A stretch of DNA of 64,000 nt from Prunus persica (GCF_000346465.2 NC_034013.1:10432864-10496863); one strand, 5' to 3'; positions 1 through 12,036 are shown, counted from the first letter of the stretch. A program made the numbers and translations. Notes: a model not told the origin generated them from the sequence alone.

Positions 1-1107
1 TGGGCACATATTATATTTTGTATTTTTCGTTTGATATTATAGGGCCGAAAGAGAGACACCATCATGCTTGATGTCTTATTGGATAGGGACAATTATTAAC
101 TCTATACAAATGTAGCTAAGTGTGTCTCATAAATTTAATTTCGTAGAATAAAATTCCACATCATTTACTTAAATTATTTGCTTTTTTTTCTTCCGTGTGG
201 AAAAAAGGTAAAGTGAAGAAGAAATTTCCCTTTCCTTTCCATGTGCAGTAGTGGACATAGACAAGAAAACAAAGAAAATGACCTAAGAAAGGGATGCCAT
301 TTAATTTTGTGATACAGTTCTTCTTTGCCATTTAAGAAAATGACTCACTTTATTTGTGTTTTTTCTGCAATAAATTTTATATTTATTTGTGTAAATGTTT
401 TGATTTTCTACAAATATAGCATTTAAACCTTATTTTTTTTCCAACATTGAAGTGCCAATGTTGGCCTCAAATCCCTTCGCAAATACAGACACAGATCTCT
501 CAATAGATCAAGGGATTGGTTTTTTCAAAAACTTCCACTGTTTGGGCAGCAAAGTCCTACCGTGATTATCTATTGTAAAAATAATATCGCATTGGAGACG
601 TGTATTAGGCCAAATTGACCAAGACTATACTTGCATCTAAGTTCGAATCCCACTCCCTTTAGATTTGATTAATTTAGAGATTGATTATAGTTGATCGAGT
701 TGCTACATAAAAAAAAACATTCTTATTTAGAAATATTTAACAACCCAAGTATTTCGTTAAAAGAGGTTGCTTAATTTAAAAATGAGGGAGTTTAGGAAGT
801 TTTAAGAAGCAACCAGCGGTTGCTTAAAAGATAATTCGGTGTCTCACTAATTTAATTTGTAAAACAATAATGGAATCATGATCACAATTTGTGAGACATT
901 ACCTAGTTAGTCATGAACCTCAAAGTACGTATCTTCCATGATTTTCGGTTTTGGCGAAAAAGTCTTGGTCTTCTGGAAAAAAGGGTCAATAAGAAACTGT
1001 CTTGCAATTTCTTTATATATAAGAATTACTTGAGAACTCCCTCACAATTCAAAACACAGCTACAAAGCAAAAACCAATATTGTCACTGCTTAATTATAAG
1101 CCCCAAA
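1..1107 (+). promoter_or_regulatory. upstream region of thaumatin-like gene copy 1
   Basis: The sequence from position 1 onward recurs from 9633 upstream of copy 2, so this is the duplicated promoter. A TATA box lies at about 1013-1021, roughly 90 bases before the start codon at 1108. Relative to copy 2 this copy carries about 275 extra bases (roughly 625-905), and it lacks about 200 bases that copy 2 has at about 10110-10310. The two promoters have therefore diverged by insertion or deletion although the coding parts are nearly identical. No other gene is visible here. Confidence 0.6.
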
Positions 1108-1482
1108 ATGAGCCTACTCAAAAACTTCTCAGTTTTTTCCATCATATGCATCACCCTTTGTTTTCCAACATCAACCAATGCAACGCGTTTTGATATCCGA
1201 AACAACTGTGGCTTCAAAGTCTGGGCAGCAGCCGTACCAGGCGGTGGAAGGCAGCTTAACAGTGGCGAATCTTGGCCTTTAGATGTGAGCAACATCACTT
1301 TTGGGGTCCGCATTTGGGCACGAACGGGATGCAACTTCGATGGAGCTGGACGTGGCATCTGCCAAACAGGTGATTGTGGAGGTGTCCTCCAATGCCAAGG
1401 CCATGGTCTACCCCCAAACACCCTAGCAGAATATGCACTTAACCAATATAACAACTTAGATTTTTTTGATATTTCTCTGGTT

Positions 1483-3539
1483 CACTACAAGAAAAAAGTC
1501 ATTCAACAACACACATTGTGCGTTGTTGAAGGGTATTAACAACATGCGGTGCACGTTGTTGAAGCCGATGTCGTTAAAAAGTTCACAGCTTTCAACAACA
1601 CGCTTCGCATGTTGTTGTTGATATTAGTGCTCGTTGTCAACACCAGTAAATGCAACGCACGCATGTTGTGGAAGAGGCTGACAACAACTTGTTCAACGTG
1701 TTGTTGAATACCTAATTGACAACGTTCATATGCACGTTGTTGTTAACTTTTTAACAACAGCCTTTGCACGTTGTGATATTAAATATTATTATGTTATAAT
1801 TATTTCCAATCGCTATAATCACCTTATTGCATGAAAAATACATAATCCGTTTCATTTTTTGTTGCCTTTCCATCAACAAAAAACCGTATCAATTACTTAT
1901 TAATATTCAAAAGCATACAATATCAAAAGTACAATAAAATAAAATAAAATCTAGAAGATTGAAGTATTCTAGGACTTCTAACTACATGCCTAATTACAAG
2001 AATAAACCTAAACCAAATTGATATACATGATTATCCTACAAGTCAAGTTCTACATATATAAATGTATACCTTCATAATCACTAAATAAGGTACACTTAAG
2101 CTTCTCCTTTATAGTTCTTTCACTTGTACCAATATCAACAAACTCTTCATCACATAATCTACCAAGCTGATCCTTACCATGCTTCCAAGCTTTTTTCACC
2201 CTCTTAAATATCTTCTGAAAAGGTTTGGACAATAAAAAACAGAGATAATGATTTTCTAAACATAAACTATGTGCATTGAGAAAGAAAAAAAAATGCACAC
2301 GTAAGTTTCAATAAATAGTATAAGAAAATATGAATAATACTTACAATTCGGGATGAAGCTGCTAATGGAACCCATCTATCCAACCCACATTGAGAACATA
2401 TATATATAATTGCTAGTAGTTAGTTTGTTAGGATTTGATCCAATAGTTGTGGATGATAAACATTCACATTGAGCTCTTCAATTATCTCGTGTTTTGTAAT
2501 TCACACTATCTTCATTACAAACTTGATTTCGCATCGTTAAAGTAATCTTTTATGTCTGTTAAATCATGCACTTTTTCTAATATCACATAGAACCAAACAC
2601 AAAATGCCAGAAAATCCACCAAAAAGAGAAAGAAAAAAACATGTAAAAGTTTAAAATATGATAAATAAGAACGATGACACTTAAATGAATGTGCGAACGA
2701 AGGACTTGCTTTTCCCTTCACTAGAAGCAACGATCCTCATTCTGGTCTCCACCTTCTAGATTCAATTTTACAAGTGTTAAAAGACAAGAATGCAAGGCTT
2801 TGAACAGAGAAGCATTTACTAATATATAACTGACTTCCCAAAATATGAGGATATACCATTACCCCAATCAGTAGTACTTATAAAATTAGGATAAAAAGAA
2901 AACGATACAAGCACATGCACCACTATTGTAACCTCAGAAAAAATGTTAGAGCATAGTTTATATGAGATTACAGATTCTATGCAAATTTTGGGATCTAAGA
3001 AGGTTGTTCTAGCTTTATAAAACATACATAGAACAAGCAATCCATACATACCTCAAGATCAATAGCAAGCAGGGCAGCCATCTGTGTGTGAATTAGTTGA
3101 CAATTGAGACAAACAAATTCTTACATGAATCAGTATATCCAGCAAAATGATTCTTTTTCTCTTATGAATTTCCTCTCTTGAATTTCCTGCAAATTGAATT
3201 GAGGTTCAGATAAAAAACACATATAAAGGAATGAATTTTAAAAAAAGAAATAAGAAAAAAAGAAGACATGTAAGAACTGAAAGACCAAGTCGAGATGGTT
3301 AAAGACTTGACTCTGCTCCAAGCCATACTCAACAAAACTACTATCTCAAAATTGCCACCTTTCTTCCTTTTCCTTTCTTAGCCAAAAAATTTAGGTTTTT
3401 CTCAGTAGCCTCATACTCCTAAATGATTTAGATTTGGGTAAACTATAAACGTACTCCACAAATAAAATCAATCTATGTTTCCATCAATTGTTGGTAAAAA
3501 TTCAATCACCAATAAAAGCATAAACCATGAGGAGCAAAG

Positions 3540-3592
<53 letters not shown>

Positions 3593-4680
3593 CATACATA
3601 GGTGTTCAATTGCCTAACAAAGCTGGAGAGGGTATTGTGCTTCAAAAACTTGGGCAGGAGGTCCCTAGCGGACTCTGGTAGGTTCTAAACAAACCAAACA
3701 CAAGCCTACATAGGCCAACTATCAATAGATGCCAAATCACCAAATTCTGCATTCAAGAAACCGATACAGTATATGGAAATGAAAAGCAAATTCGAAATAA
3801 TTAAAAAGAATTAAGAGAAAATGAAGGGAAAACAACAAATATTGCAAATTAAAAGAATAAGAAGAAAAAGAAGTACTCTGTAGAGGAGAGTATCGAAGGA
3901 GTACTTGGAGATTTGTTCCTAGAGACGGTTCCATAGAGATGACGAGTTTTGAAATCGATTTGTTCTGACTTACAATTCACTACCCAAATAGTTTAACCCT
4001 AAAGCATATTAGGAACATTGAAATCGATTTGTCAAAACCCCTAGACCATAATCCTAGATTGAAATACCATTAAGCTTGATTTGAATAATCTAAATCATAC
4101 ATAGTTAAAAAGAGAGAGGAAGAGAAGCAAAGCTTTTACCTGTCATAAAGAGGCTGAGAGTGTTGGATAATCTACTCGGGAATGGAGGAAGAGGCTGGGA
4201 GAGAGAGAGAGCCAACGACAAACAAAAAACCAGATTGTGAGAGAGGAGCGACATAGAAGGCCAGCGCAAGAGATGGAGAGAGAAGAAATGAGAGTTTAGA
4301 AGATAAAGAGAAAGACCAAAGAAAGAGAGGAGACGATAAAACATTTGAGAGGGAGACTGAAATATTTAGTGGAACAGTGCGGGAGTTTTTCCCACAAAAA
4401 AATTCGGCTAGTTTTTTCAGGAATTTTTTTACTGTAGTAAACTGATATAGTTTTGACAATATGCGTTGCATGTTGTTGAACTCCATATACAACAACACGC
4501 ACAGGTGCGTTGTTAGAACTTCCCCAAAATTCCATTTCCACAACGAGCACTAAATGCACGTTGTTGAAAGTTGTATAACACAACATGCACCTTCTGCACG
4601 TTGTGGAAAGTCTAATTCCACAACGCTAACTTACGCACGTTGTTAATAACGTGTTGTCATAGTATATTTTTCTTGTAGTG
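1483..4680. mobile_element. non-autonomous CACTA (En/Spm-type) DNA transposon 1
   Basis: The ends are perfect 14-base inverted repeats CACTACAAGAAAAA / TTTTTCTTGTAGTG. They are flanked by the 3-base duplication GTT (1480-1482 and 4681-4683), and the uninterrupted site is seen in gene copy 2 near 10992. Both subterminal regions (about 1500-1780 and 4440-4660) are packed with a short motif related to GCACGTTGTTGAA in both orientations, as expected for CACTA transposase-binding arrays. No transposase reading frame is visible in the 3.2 kb, so the element depends on a partner. A GA microsatellite lies inside it. Confidence 0.9.
3546..3590. repeat. (GA)n microsatellite
   Basis: Uninterrupted GA dinucleotide run inside CACTA element 1. 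It produces an artefactual Arg-Glu repeat reading frame. Confidence 0.95.
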
Positions 4681-5609
4681 GTTGATGGGTTCAATGTCCC
4701 AATGGACTTTAGTCCCACGGACAATGGATGCACTAGAGGGATACAATGCACGGCTGATATTAATGGGCAGTGTCCTAACGAATTGAAGGCTCAAGGAGGC
4801 TGCAACAACCCTTGCACTGTGTTTAAAACTGATCAATATTGCTGCAATAATTCTGGGAGCTGTGGCCCTACAGACTTCTCTAGATTTTTCAAGGTTCGGT
4901 GCCCGGATGCTTATAGTTACCCCGAGGATGACCAAACCAGCACATTTACATGCCCTACTGGGACTAACTATAGGGTTGTGTTCTGCCCTAATGACCCTAC
5001 ATGTCTAGTCAGCATATTAGATCAAATGTATCATGTGGCCTGTTAGGAGGAGTTGTTAAGCAGCTGTATAAAGCTCTTGTGTGTACGGTCATTAGTAAAA
5101 AAAACCCATTGCGCGACCAAATTTTGCGCGACGAAAAACTATTCATCGCTCAAAGTCATTTTGCGCGACGAAACTTGAAACTTCGTCACTCAAAGTCTTG
5201 CGCGACCAAAAATAATTCGTCGCGCAAAGTGACTTCGCGCGACAAACTTTTGCGCGACGACAATACATCGTCGCTCAAAGTCTTGCGCGACCAACTTTGT
5301 GCGACGAAAAATAATTCGTTGCTCAAAGTGACTTTGCGCGACGAAAAGTAAACTTCGTCGCGCAAAGTCCTTATAAAAATAAATAAAATTAAAAAATTAT
5401 TTTTTAAAATCTTTGCATGACGTAATCCAAACATTTTGTCACTTAAACCAATTTATTTTTGTTTTTTATTTTGTATGCATAACACTTAAGAAATTAAACG
5501 GTATATATATTTATTAAGTACCTTTAAATTTATTATTTTAGATCGGATCGGATTTTTGTTAGAAAAATATATTATTGTTGTTCGGATTGGGTTTTTGTTA
5601 GAAAATATA

Positions 5610-6870
5610 TATTTTAAATTGACGATCGAATTAGTTCATTGTATTCATATAGGGTCAAGGAGTGTAGCTTTAAAAAATCATCAAAATCGGAGTTAAAATA
5701 ACCGTTAAATCGTAATTTTTCATTATAACCGTCGAAAAGTTTTGTCCCATTACTTGATCTATGAATGTTTATTTTTTCCGATTTTTGGCATATATGATCT
5801 CGAAGTATAAACAAACAAGTTTGACGGTTGGATCGTTGAAACTAGTTTCGTAGAATGTGTATGCCATCAAAATAATATATTCACTAACAATAAAGAGTTT
5901 ATTTATATTTTCGTTAAATATAACATAAGATTTTGTGGTATCCACTAGTGTAAATATTTTAAATTGAAGATCAAATTCAGTCATTGTATTCATATAGGGT
6001 CAAGGAGTGTAGTTGTAAAAAATCATCAAAATCGGAGTTAAAATAACTGTTAAATCATGATTTTTCATTTATAACTGTTGAAGAGTTTTGTCCCTTTACT
6101 TGATCTCTGAATGTTTATTTTTTCTGATTTTTGGCATATATGATCTCGAAGTATAAACAAACAAGTTTGACGGTTGGATCGTTGAAACTAGTTTCGTAGA
6201 ATGTGTATGCCATCAAAACAATATATTCACTAACAATTAAGAGTTTATTTATATTTTCGTTAAATATAACATAAGATTTTGTGGTATCCACTAGTGTAAA
6301 TATTTTAAATTGAAGATCAAATTCAGTCATTGTATTCATATAGGGTCAAGGAGTGTAGCTGTAAAAAATCATCAAAGTCGGAGTTAAAATAACCGTTAAA
6401 TCATGATTTTTTATTTATAACCGTCGAAAAGTTTTGTCCCATTACTTGATCTATGAATGTTTATTTTTTTTGATTTTGGCGTATATGATCTCGAAGTATA
6501 AAAAAACAAGTTTGACGGTTGGATCATTGAAACTAGTTTCGTAGAATGCATATGCCATCAAAACAATATATTCACTAACAATTAAGAGTTTATTTATACT
6601 TTCGTTAAATATAACATAAGATTTTGTGGTATCTACTAGTGCAAATGTTTTAAATTGAAGATCAAATTCAGTCATTGTATTCTCATAGGGTCAAGGAGTG
6701 TAGCTGTAAAAAATCATCAAAATTGGAGTTAAAATAACCGTTAAATCGTGATTTTTCATTTATAACTATCGAAAAGTTTTATCCCGTTACTAGATCTCTG
6801 AATATTTATTTTTTGCGATTTTTGGAGTATACGATCTTGAAGTATATACAAACAAGTCTTACGGTTGGAT
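5610..6870. repeat. ~345-bp tandem repeat, about 3.6 copies
   Basis: Units begin near 5621, 5968, 6314 and 6655, marked by the recurring phrase CATTGTATTCATATAGGGTC. They are highly similar to each other. They lie in the interior of CACTA element 2. Each unit carries the same open frame of about 74 codons on the minus strand, which is a by-product of the repeat. Confidence 0.9.
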
Positions 6871-7587
6871 CGTTGAATGGTGTGTGTATATATATATATA
6901 TATATATTTATTAAGTAGCTTTAAATTTATTTATTTTGTGCGTATAACACTTAAGAAATTGAATAGTATATACATTTATTAAGTAGCTTTCACCTTTATT
7001 ATATTTTAAATCATAAAATAAATTTTTTTATTTTTTATTATTCAAAACAATTATTTTTATAAATATTGTGCTACGTTTTCGTCTCTCAAAAGTTTGCGCG
7101 ACCAACAGTTCGTCGTGCAAAACTCAAAAAATTTGGGTGAGTACCAAAAATGGGACGCGGGTTTTTAAAATTAAAAAAAAACTTTAGACTTTGCGCGACC
7201 AATATTTTTTGTCGCTCAAAACTTTGCGCGACCAATATATATTTTTCGTCGCCCAAAAATTTGGGCGGGTACCAAAAATGGGACGCGGGACTTTTTTTAT
7301 ATAATTGTTTTAGACTTTGCGCGACCAATATGTACTTTTCGTCGCGCAAAAATTTAAAAATTTTGGCGGGTACCAAAAATGGGATGCGGGAATTTTTTTA
7401 GACTTTGCGCGACCAATATGTATTTTTCGTCACGCAAAGTTAAATTTTGGCGGGTACCAAAAATGGGATGCGGGAATTTTAAAAAATAATAATAATTTGT
7501 CGCGCAAAACTTTGCGAGACCAATATTTTTCGTCGCGCAAAGTGATACGATTTTTAAAACCGAAATAAGTCCTCCACCATTTTCTCA

Positions 7588-8110
7588 ATGCCTTTCTCTA
7601 CTCTTACCTCTCCTCTCTCTTTCCCTCTCCCCAAATTCCACCCTTTCTCTCACACTCACTCCTCTCACTTAATCTCTCATATCTCTCTTCACTATCTCTC
7701 ACTCTTACTCACTCTCTCATCTATCTTTTCACTATCTCTCACTCTCTCATCTCTCTATCACTATCTTATCTAATTCTCTCACACTCACTTCTCCCTCTCA
7801 TTCTCACTCACTCTCAATCTTGCCAAAAGGTATATTCTCTCCAAATTTGAAATTTTTTTCATTAATATGTGTTTTTGGAGTTAGTTTTGAGTTTGTGTGG
7901 GGTTTGGGGTTGAGTAAAGGGGAGATATTGGAGTTTGGGTTGGATTTGTGGTATAACAATTTTAGGGGAGATTATGCATTCTTTTTTTTGTTGTTGTTGT
8001 TATATGACCATATTTGTTTTTTTGTAGGTAATCATCGAGACTTTGATGGCTAAAGTTGAGGATTAGGAAGCTATCAAAACATATCATCCGCCACTACCAC
8101 CACAATACGC
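7588..8110 (+). other. CT-rich leader-like stretch inside CACTA element 2
   Basis: A strongly CT-rich block (7590-7815) is followed by a GT-bearing AT/GT-rich stretch and a TAG|GTAATC-type boundary near 8028, then a short GC-richer piece. It resembles a 5' leader, intron and exon, possibly captured host sequence or the remnant of the element's own gene. No protein family is recognised. Confidence 0.25.
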
Positions 8111-9011
8111 TTGTATTAGAATTTTATTATTGTATTTTGTTAATTTATGTGTACATTTTGAATATTATATATATATTTATTGGATAATTTGATCACTATT
8201 TTTCATATGTAATTTTATTTTGAATATGTCAACTTAAATTAAAGTAATTAAGAAAAATCTTACAATTAAATTAAATTTAAAAAGTAAAAATTCGAAAAAA
8301 TTAATATCAATTTAAATTAAAGTGATTTAAAAAAAATCATACAATTAAATTAAATTTAAAAAGTAAAAATTTGAATAAATTAATATTAAAGAAATAATAA
8401 AACAAAAAGTCAAAAACCTTGCGCGACAAAATATTTTGTAGCGCAAACTATTAAATTAGTTTATTTTAATTAAAAAATTTTAAAACACAAAAAATATTTC
8501 GTCGCGCAAATATTTGCACGACGTTAGTATTCGTCGCGCAAAACTCTAAAAATGTAGGCGGGTACCAAAAATGGGACGCGGGAATTTTTTATTTTTTATA
8601 AATTTTTTTGAGACTTTGCGCGACAAATATTTTTCGTCGCGCAAACCTTTGCGCGACTAATGTGTTTCGTCGCGCAAACCTTTGCGTGACCAATGTGTTT
8701 CGTCACGCAAAACTTTGCGCGACAAATATTTTTCGTCGTGCAAAGTTACTTTGCGCGACCAATATTTTTTCGTCGCGCAAAGTCTTTCTTCACGATCTTT
8801 GCGCGACGAAGTTTCTGTCGCGTTAAAATTTGTACGACTACAGTATATTTTGCGCGACGAAATTCTCTTCGTCGCGCAAAGTGTAAAATGTAGTAGTGGG
8901 TAATTGTTCATTAAGAAAATACAAACAGTAAACATCTCTTAGAAATCTCTGTGCTCTCTTTCTAGCTTTCTTCTTCCCTCTCTTTCTTTGCAAATATCAC
9001 TTTTGTTATCA

Positions 9012-9290
9012 TGGTATCAAAGCCCTCCGTGGCTGTCTGATCCATTCTTCTTCTGCGCATATCTCTGTTCTTTTCTCTGCTTCTGTGTCTTCGTCATCTT
9101 TCTTCGACGAATTTTCTTCTCAATATAAAAAAAAAAATATTGTTTCAGAAAACCCTAGATTTCTACCATGGCTTCTTCTTCATCATCTTCTCTTAAAATT
9201 GAACAACTCCTTAGACTGCTTACTATTCGTCTTACTAATGATAATTTTCTTAAGTGGAATTATCAAATTGAGTTGGTTCTGGAAGGTTAC
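9012..9290 (+). mobile_element. truncated copia internal start (leader and gag N-terminus), copy 1
   Basis: The leader after the primer-binding site is followed by the gag start at 9169 (MASSSSSSSLKIEQLL...). It matches the copy at 11982-12036 plus 15154-15224. Similarity ends abruptly at about 9290, where unrelated upstream-type sequence begins. This is the tandem-duplication breakpoint. Confidence 0.85.
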
Positions 9291-10617
9291 AACTCTTGAA
9301 CTGAGTCGGGTTTCTAACGAGTAATTTCAACCCGGTTCTAACAATGCACCATGTTCGATGGCTCTTAGATACCCCACACAGACACCCCTTATAACTTACC
9401 ACGCATTATAGCCTCTCCCAAATATCAATGCTTACTTAGTAGGAAGTCGATATCCTAACGAACTCTTCAATTTTAAACCAAATGGGCTCCTAAATGTGTG
9501 TGAAGGCTTTGTGTTATCTTGTTAACTTATGAAATGATATATTTAGATAAGAATTAACATAATTAACCGATGTTTCAGACTCTTAATTTAACAAGACTCT
9601 GGTAAATTCAATATATATTTTCTTTTCTTTATGGGCACATATTATATTTTGTATTTTTCGTCTAATAATATTATAGGGCCGAAAGAGAGACATCATCATA
9701 CTCGATGTCTTATTGGATAGGGACGATTTGTAACTCTATACAAATGTAGCCAAGTGTGTCTCATTAATTTAATTTCGTAGAATAAAATTCCACATCATTG
9801 ACTTAATTTACTTCCTTTTTTTTGCTTCCTTGTGGAAAAAAGGGAAAGTGAAGAAGAAATTTTCCTTTCCTTTCCATGTGCAGTAGTGGACATAGACTAG
9901 AAAACAAAGACATTGACCTAAGAAAGGGATGCCATTTAATTTTGTGATACAGTTCTTCTTTGCCATTTAAGAAAATGACTCACTTTATTTGTGTTTTTTA
10001 TGGAATAAATTTTATATTTATTTGTGTAAATGTATTGATTTTCTATGAATATAGCATTTAAACCTTATTTTTTTCCAACAATGAAGTGACAATGTTGGCC
10101 TCAAATCCCTTCACAATTAAATTAGGTGAAATAGAGGGTAGAAATATTGCATGTAATTGACTGGAAAAATATGCCAAAATATCTTGTCTCCTTGCGAATA
10201 TAGGGGAGGACCTTTTATTTATTTATTTATTTATTTATTTATATGATGTGCAACGGAAGGAAACATCCCTTTTATATATTGATATGGAATAATCATTAAG
10301 ACGAAGCAGTTGACCTTCCACTGTTTGGGCAGCAAAGTCCTGTCGTGATTATCTATTGTAAAAATAATATCGCATTGGAGACGTGTATTAGGTCAAATTG
10401 ACCAAGACTAGCATCTAATTTCGAGTTAGTCATGAACGTATCTTCCACGATTTTCAGTTTTGGCGAAAAAGTCTTGGTCTTTTGGAAAGAAGGGACAATA
10501 AGAAGAAACTGTCCTGCAATTTCTATATATAAGAATTACTTGAGAACTCCCTCACAATTCAAAACACAGCCACAAAGCAAAAACCAATATTGTCACTGCT
10601 TAATTATAAGCCCCAAA
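9291..10617 (+). promoter_or_regulatory. upstream region of thaumatin-like gene copy 2
   Basis: From 9633 the sequence parallels the window start (1 onward). The stretch 9291-9632 is presumably farther-upstream promoter that for copy 1 lies outside the window. A TATA box is at about 10524-10531 (CTATATATAAG). A short ATTT tandem run lies at 10217-10241. No gene is seen. Confidence 0.6.
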
Positions 10618-11208
10618 ATGAGCCTACTAAAAAACTTCTCAGTTTTTTCCATCATATGCATCACCCTTTGTTTTCCAATATCAACCAATGCAGCGCATTT
10701 TGATATCCGAAACAACTGTGGCTTCAAAGTCTGGGCAGCAGCCGTACCAGGCGGTGGAAGGCAGCTTAACAGTGGCGAATCTTGGCCTTTAGATGTGAGC
10801 AACATCACTACTGGGGGCCGCATTTGGGCACGAACGGGATGCAACTTCGATGGAGCTGGACGTGGCGTCTGCCAAACAGGTGATTGTGGAGGTGTCCTCC
10901 AATGCCAAGGCCATGGTCTACCCCCAAACACCCTAGCAGAATATGCACTTAACCAATTTAACAACTTAGATTTTTTTGATATTTCTCTAGTTGATGGGTT
11001 CAATGTCCCAATGGACTTTAGTCCCACGGACAATGGATGCACTGGGGGGATACAATGCACGGCTGATATTAATGGGCAGTGTCCTAACGAATTGAAGGCT
11101 CAAGGAGGCTGCAATAACCCTTGCACTGTGTTTAAAACTGATCAATATTGCTGCAATAATTCTGGGAGCTGTGGCCCTACAGACTTCTCTAGATTTTTCA
11201 AGGATTAG
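10618..11208 (+). pseudogene. thaumatin-like/osmotin (PR-5) gene, copy 2, premature stop
   Basis: Intronless PR-5 family gene, continuous from the signal peptide ([20 protein letters not shown]) through the family signature [16 protein letters not shown]. It is nearly identical to copy 1, but a TAG at 11206-11208 (reading FFKD then stop) replaces the FFKVRC seen in copy 1. The product would have 196 residues and 13 of the 16 conserved cysteines, missing the last three that pair in the C-terminal fold. The remaining C-terminal codons, still recognisable, follow in frame at 11209-11297 and lead into the copia LTR. Likely a recent pseudogene. A truncated secreted protein is possible, but the loss of disulphide partners argues against stability. 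Confidence 0.85.
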
Positions 11209-11438
11209 TGCCCGGATGCTTATAGTTACCCCGAGGATGACCAAACCAACACACTTACATGCCCTACTGGGACTAACTATAGGATTGTGTTCTGCCCTGA
11301 TGACCCTACATGTCTAGTCAGCATATTAGATCAAATGTATCTCGTGGCCTATTAGGATGAGTTGTTAAGCAGCTGTATAAAGCTCTTGTGTGTATGGTAA
11401 TTGTTCATTAAGAAAATACAAACAGTAAACATATTTTA

Positions 11439-11756
11439 GGGCCAGTTTGGCATTGCTGTGCTGTAAAAATAATCGCTGTTAAATTTGCTGTGAGAGAAAA
11501 CAGTTTGGCGTTTGGTAAATTTTTTGTTAAAAGTGTTGTTGGTACTTATTTCAGCATAATCAGAAAATGATTCCCACATAATCATTAAACCTAGCGCCTC
11601 TTTGAAACTGATTCCCGCATAATCAGAAAATGAACCTCATTAGCTGCTTTCCCTTATAGCTTTCTATCACAATAATTTTCAACACTAAACGGACTGGGCT
11701 TTCCAAAATTTTTAAAAAATCACTTATCACCCAAAGAAGCAATGCCAAACGAGCAC
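11439..11756. mobile_element. MITE with TTA target duplication (PIF/Harbinger-like)
   Basis: A 318-base insert in the 5' LTR of copy 2. The left end GGGCCAGTTTGGCATTGCT pairs with the right end AGCAATGCCAAACGAGCAC as a 19-base inverted repeat (16 matches). It is flanked by TTA at 11436-11438 and 11757-11759. The LTR at 8902-9011 and the 3' LTR lack it. Confidence 0.8.
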
Positions 11757-12036
11757 TTAGAAATCTCTGTGTTCTCTTTCTAGCTTTCTTTTTCCCTCTC
11801 TTTCTTTGCAAATATCACTTTTGTTATCATGGTACCAGAGCCCTTCGTGGCTGTCTGATCCATTCTTCTTCTGCGCATATCTCTGTTCTTTTCTTTGCTT
11901 CTGTGTCTTCGTCATCTTTCATCGACGAATTTTCTTCTTAATATCAAAAAAATTTGTTTCAGAAAACCCTAGATCTCTGCCATGGCTTCTTCTTCTTCTT
12001 CTTCTTCTCTGAAAATTGAAAAACTTCTTAGACTGC

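Larger units (their letters stand above)
1108..5046 (+). pseudogene. thaumatin-like/osmotin (PR-5) gene, copy 1, split by a CACTA element
   Basis: Single-exon thaumatin-like protein gene interrupted at codon 125. The gene parts are 1108-1482 and 4684-5046. The start at 1108 is preferred over an in-frame ATG at 913 because it follows the TATA box and opens a typical signal peptide ([20 protein letters not shown], then cleavage near TNA). The PR-5 signature [16 protein letters not shown] is in the first part. Across both parts all 16 family cysteines are present, so apart from the insert the frame is complete. PR-5 proteins are secreted or vacuolar antifungal, stress-induced proteins. As it stands the first part reads 19 codons into the transposon and stops at 1539. 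The 3' end does not stop at the usual final FCP: it runs about 18 codons into a copia LTR and stops at 5046. Probably non-functional unless the insert is excised. Confidence 0.85.
5090..8898. mobile_element. non-autonomous CACTA-type DNA transposon 2
   Basis: The insert interrupts the LTR and is flanked by the 3-base duplication GGT (5087-5089, 8899-8901). The empty site is visible in copy 2 near 11396. The right end is a CACTACTACA-type terminus and the left end is a decayed CATTAGTAAA. Both flanks carry dense copies of a TTTGCGCGACGAA-type motif in both orientations (5105-5370, 7080-7560, 8410-8880). A second recurrent phrase, GGGTACCAAAAATGGGACGC, occurs several times at 7130-7480 and again near 8559. 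About 3.8 kb, no transposase seen. The motif vocabulary is wholly different from element 1. Confidence 0.85.
4989..9011 (+). mobile_element. 5' LTR of the copia element, copy 1 (interrupted)
   Basis: The LTR parts 4989-5089 and 8902-9011 match the intact 210-base LTR at 19517-19726. The first bases are TA rather than the TG still seen in copy 2. The LTR ends in CA at 9011 and is followed by a primer-binding site at 9012-9023 (TGGTATCAAAGC), which resembles the initiator-Met tRNA type. It is split by CACTA element 2. It starts within the last proline codon of the thaumatin-like gene. Confidence 0.88.

Noticed and set aside
625..700. SINE insertion in the copy 1 promoter (B-box-like GTTCGAATCC)
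   Set aside because: No A-box at proper spacing and no flanking duplication. The B-box-like string alone is insufficient.
913..1107. In-frame upstream ATG extending the thaumatin-like protein by 65 residues (similar extension in copy 2 at 10432)
   Set aside because: It lies upstream of the TATA box and would bury the signal peptide. The extension differs between copies while the part after 1108 is conserved.
3475..3681. Arg-Glu repeat protein
   Set aside because: Translation of a GA microsatellite.
5769..6675. Repeated minus-strand frames of about 74 codons
   Set aside because: They recur only because the DNA is a 345-base tandem repeat in a transposon. No start context, family or other coding sign.
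5100..8890. CRISPR-like spaced repeats (TTTGCGCGACGAA motif)
   Set aside because: Plant nuclear DNA. Irregular spacing, both orientations, and clear CACTA termini.
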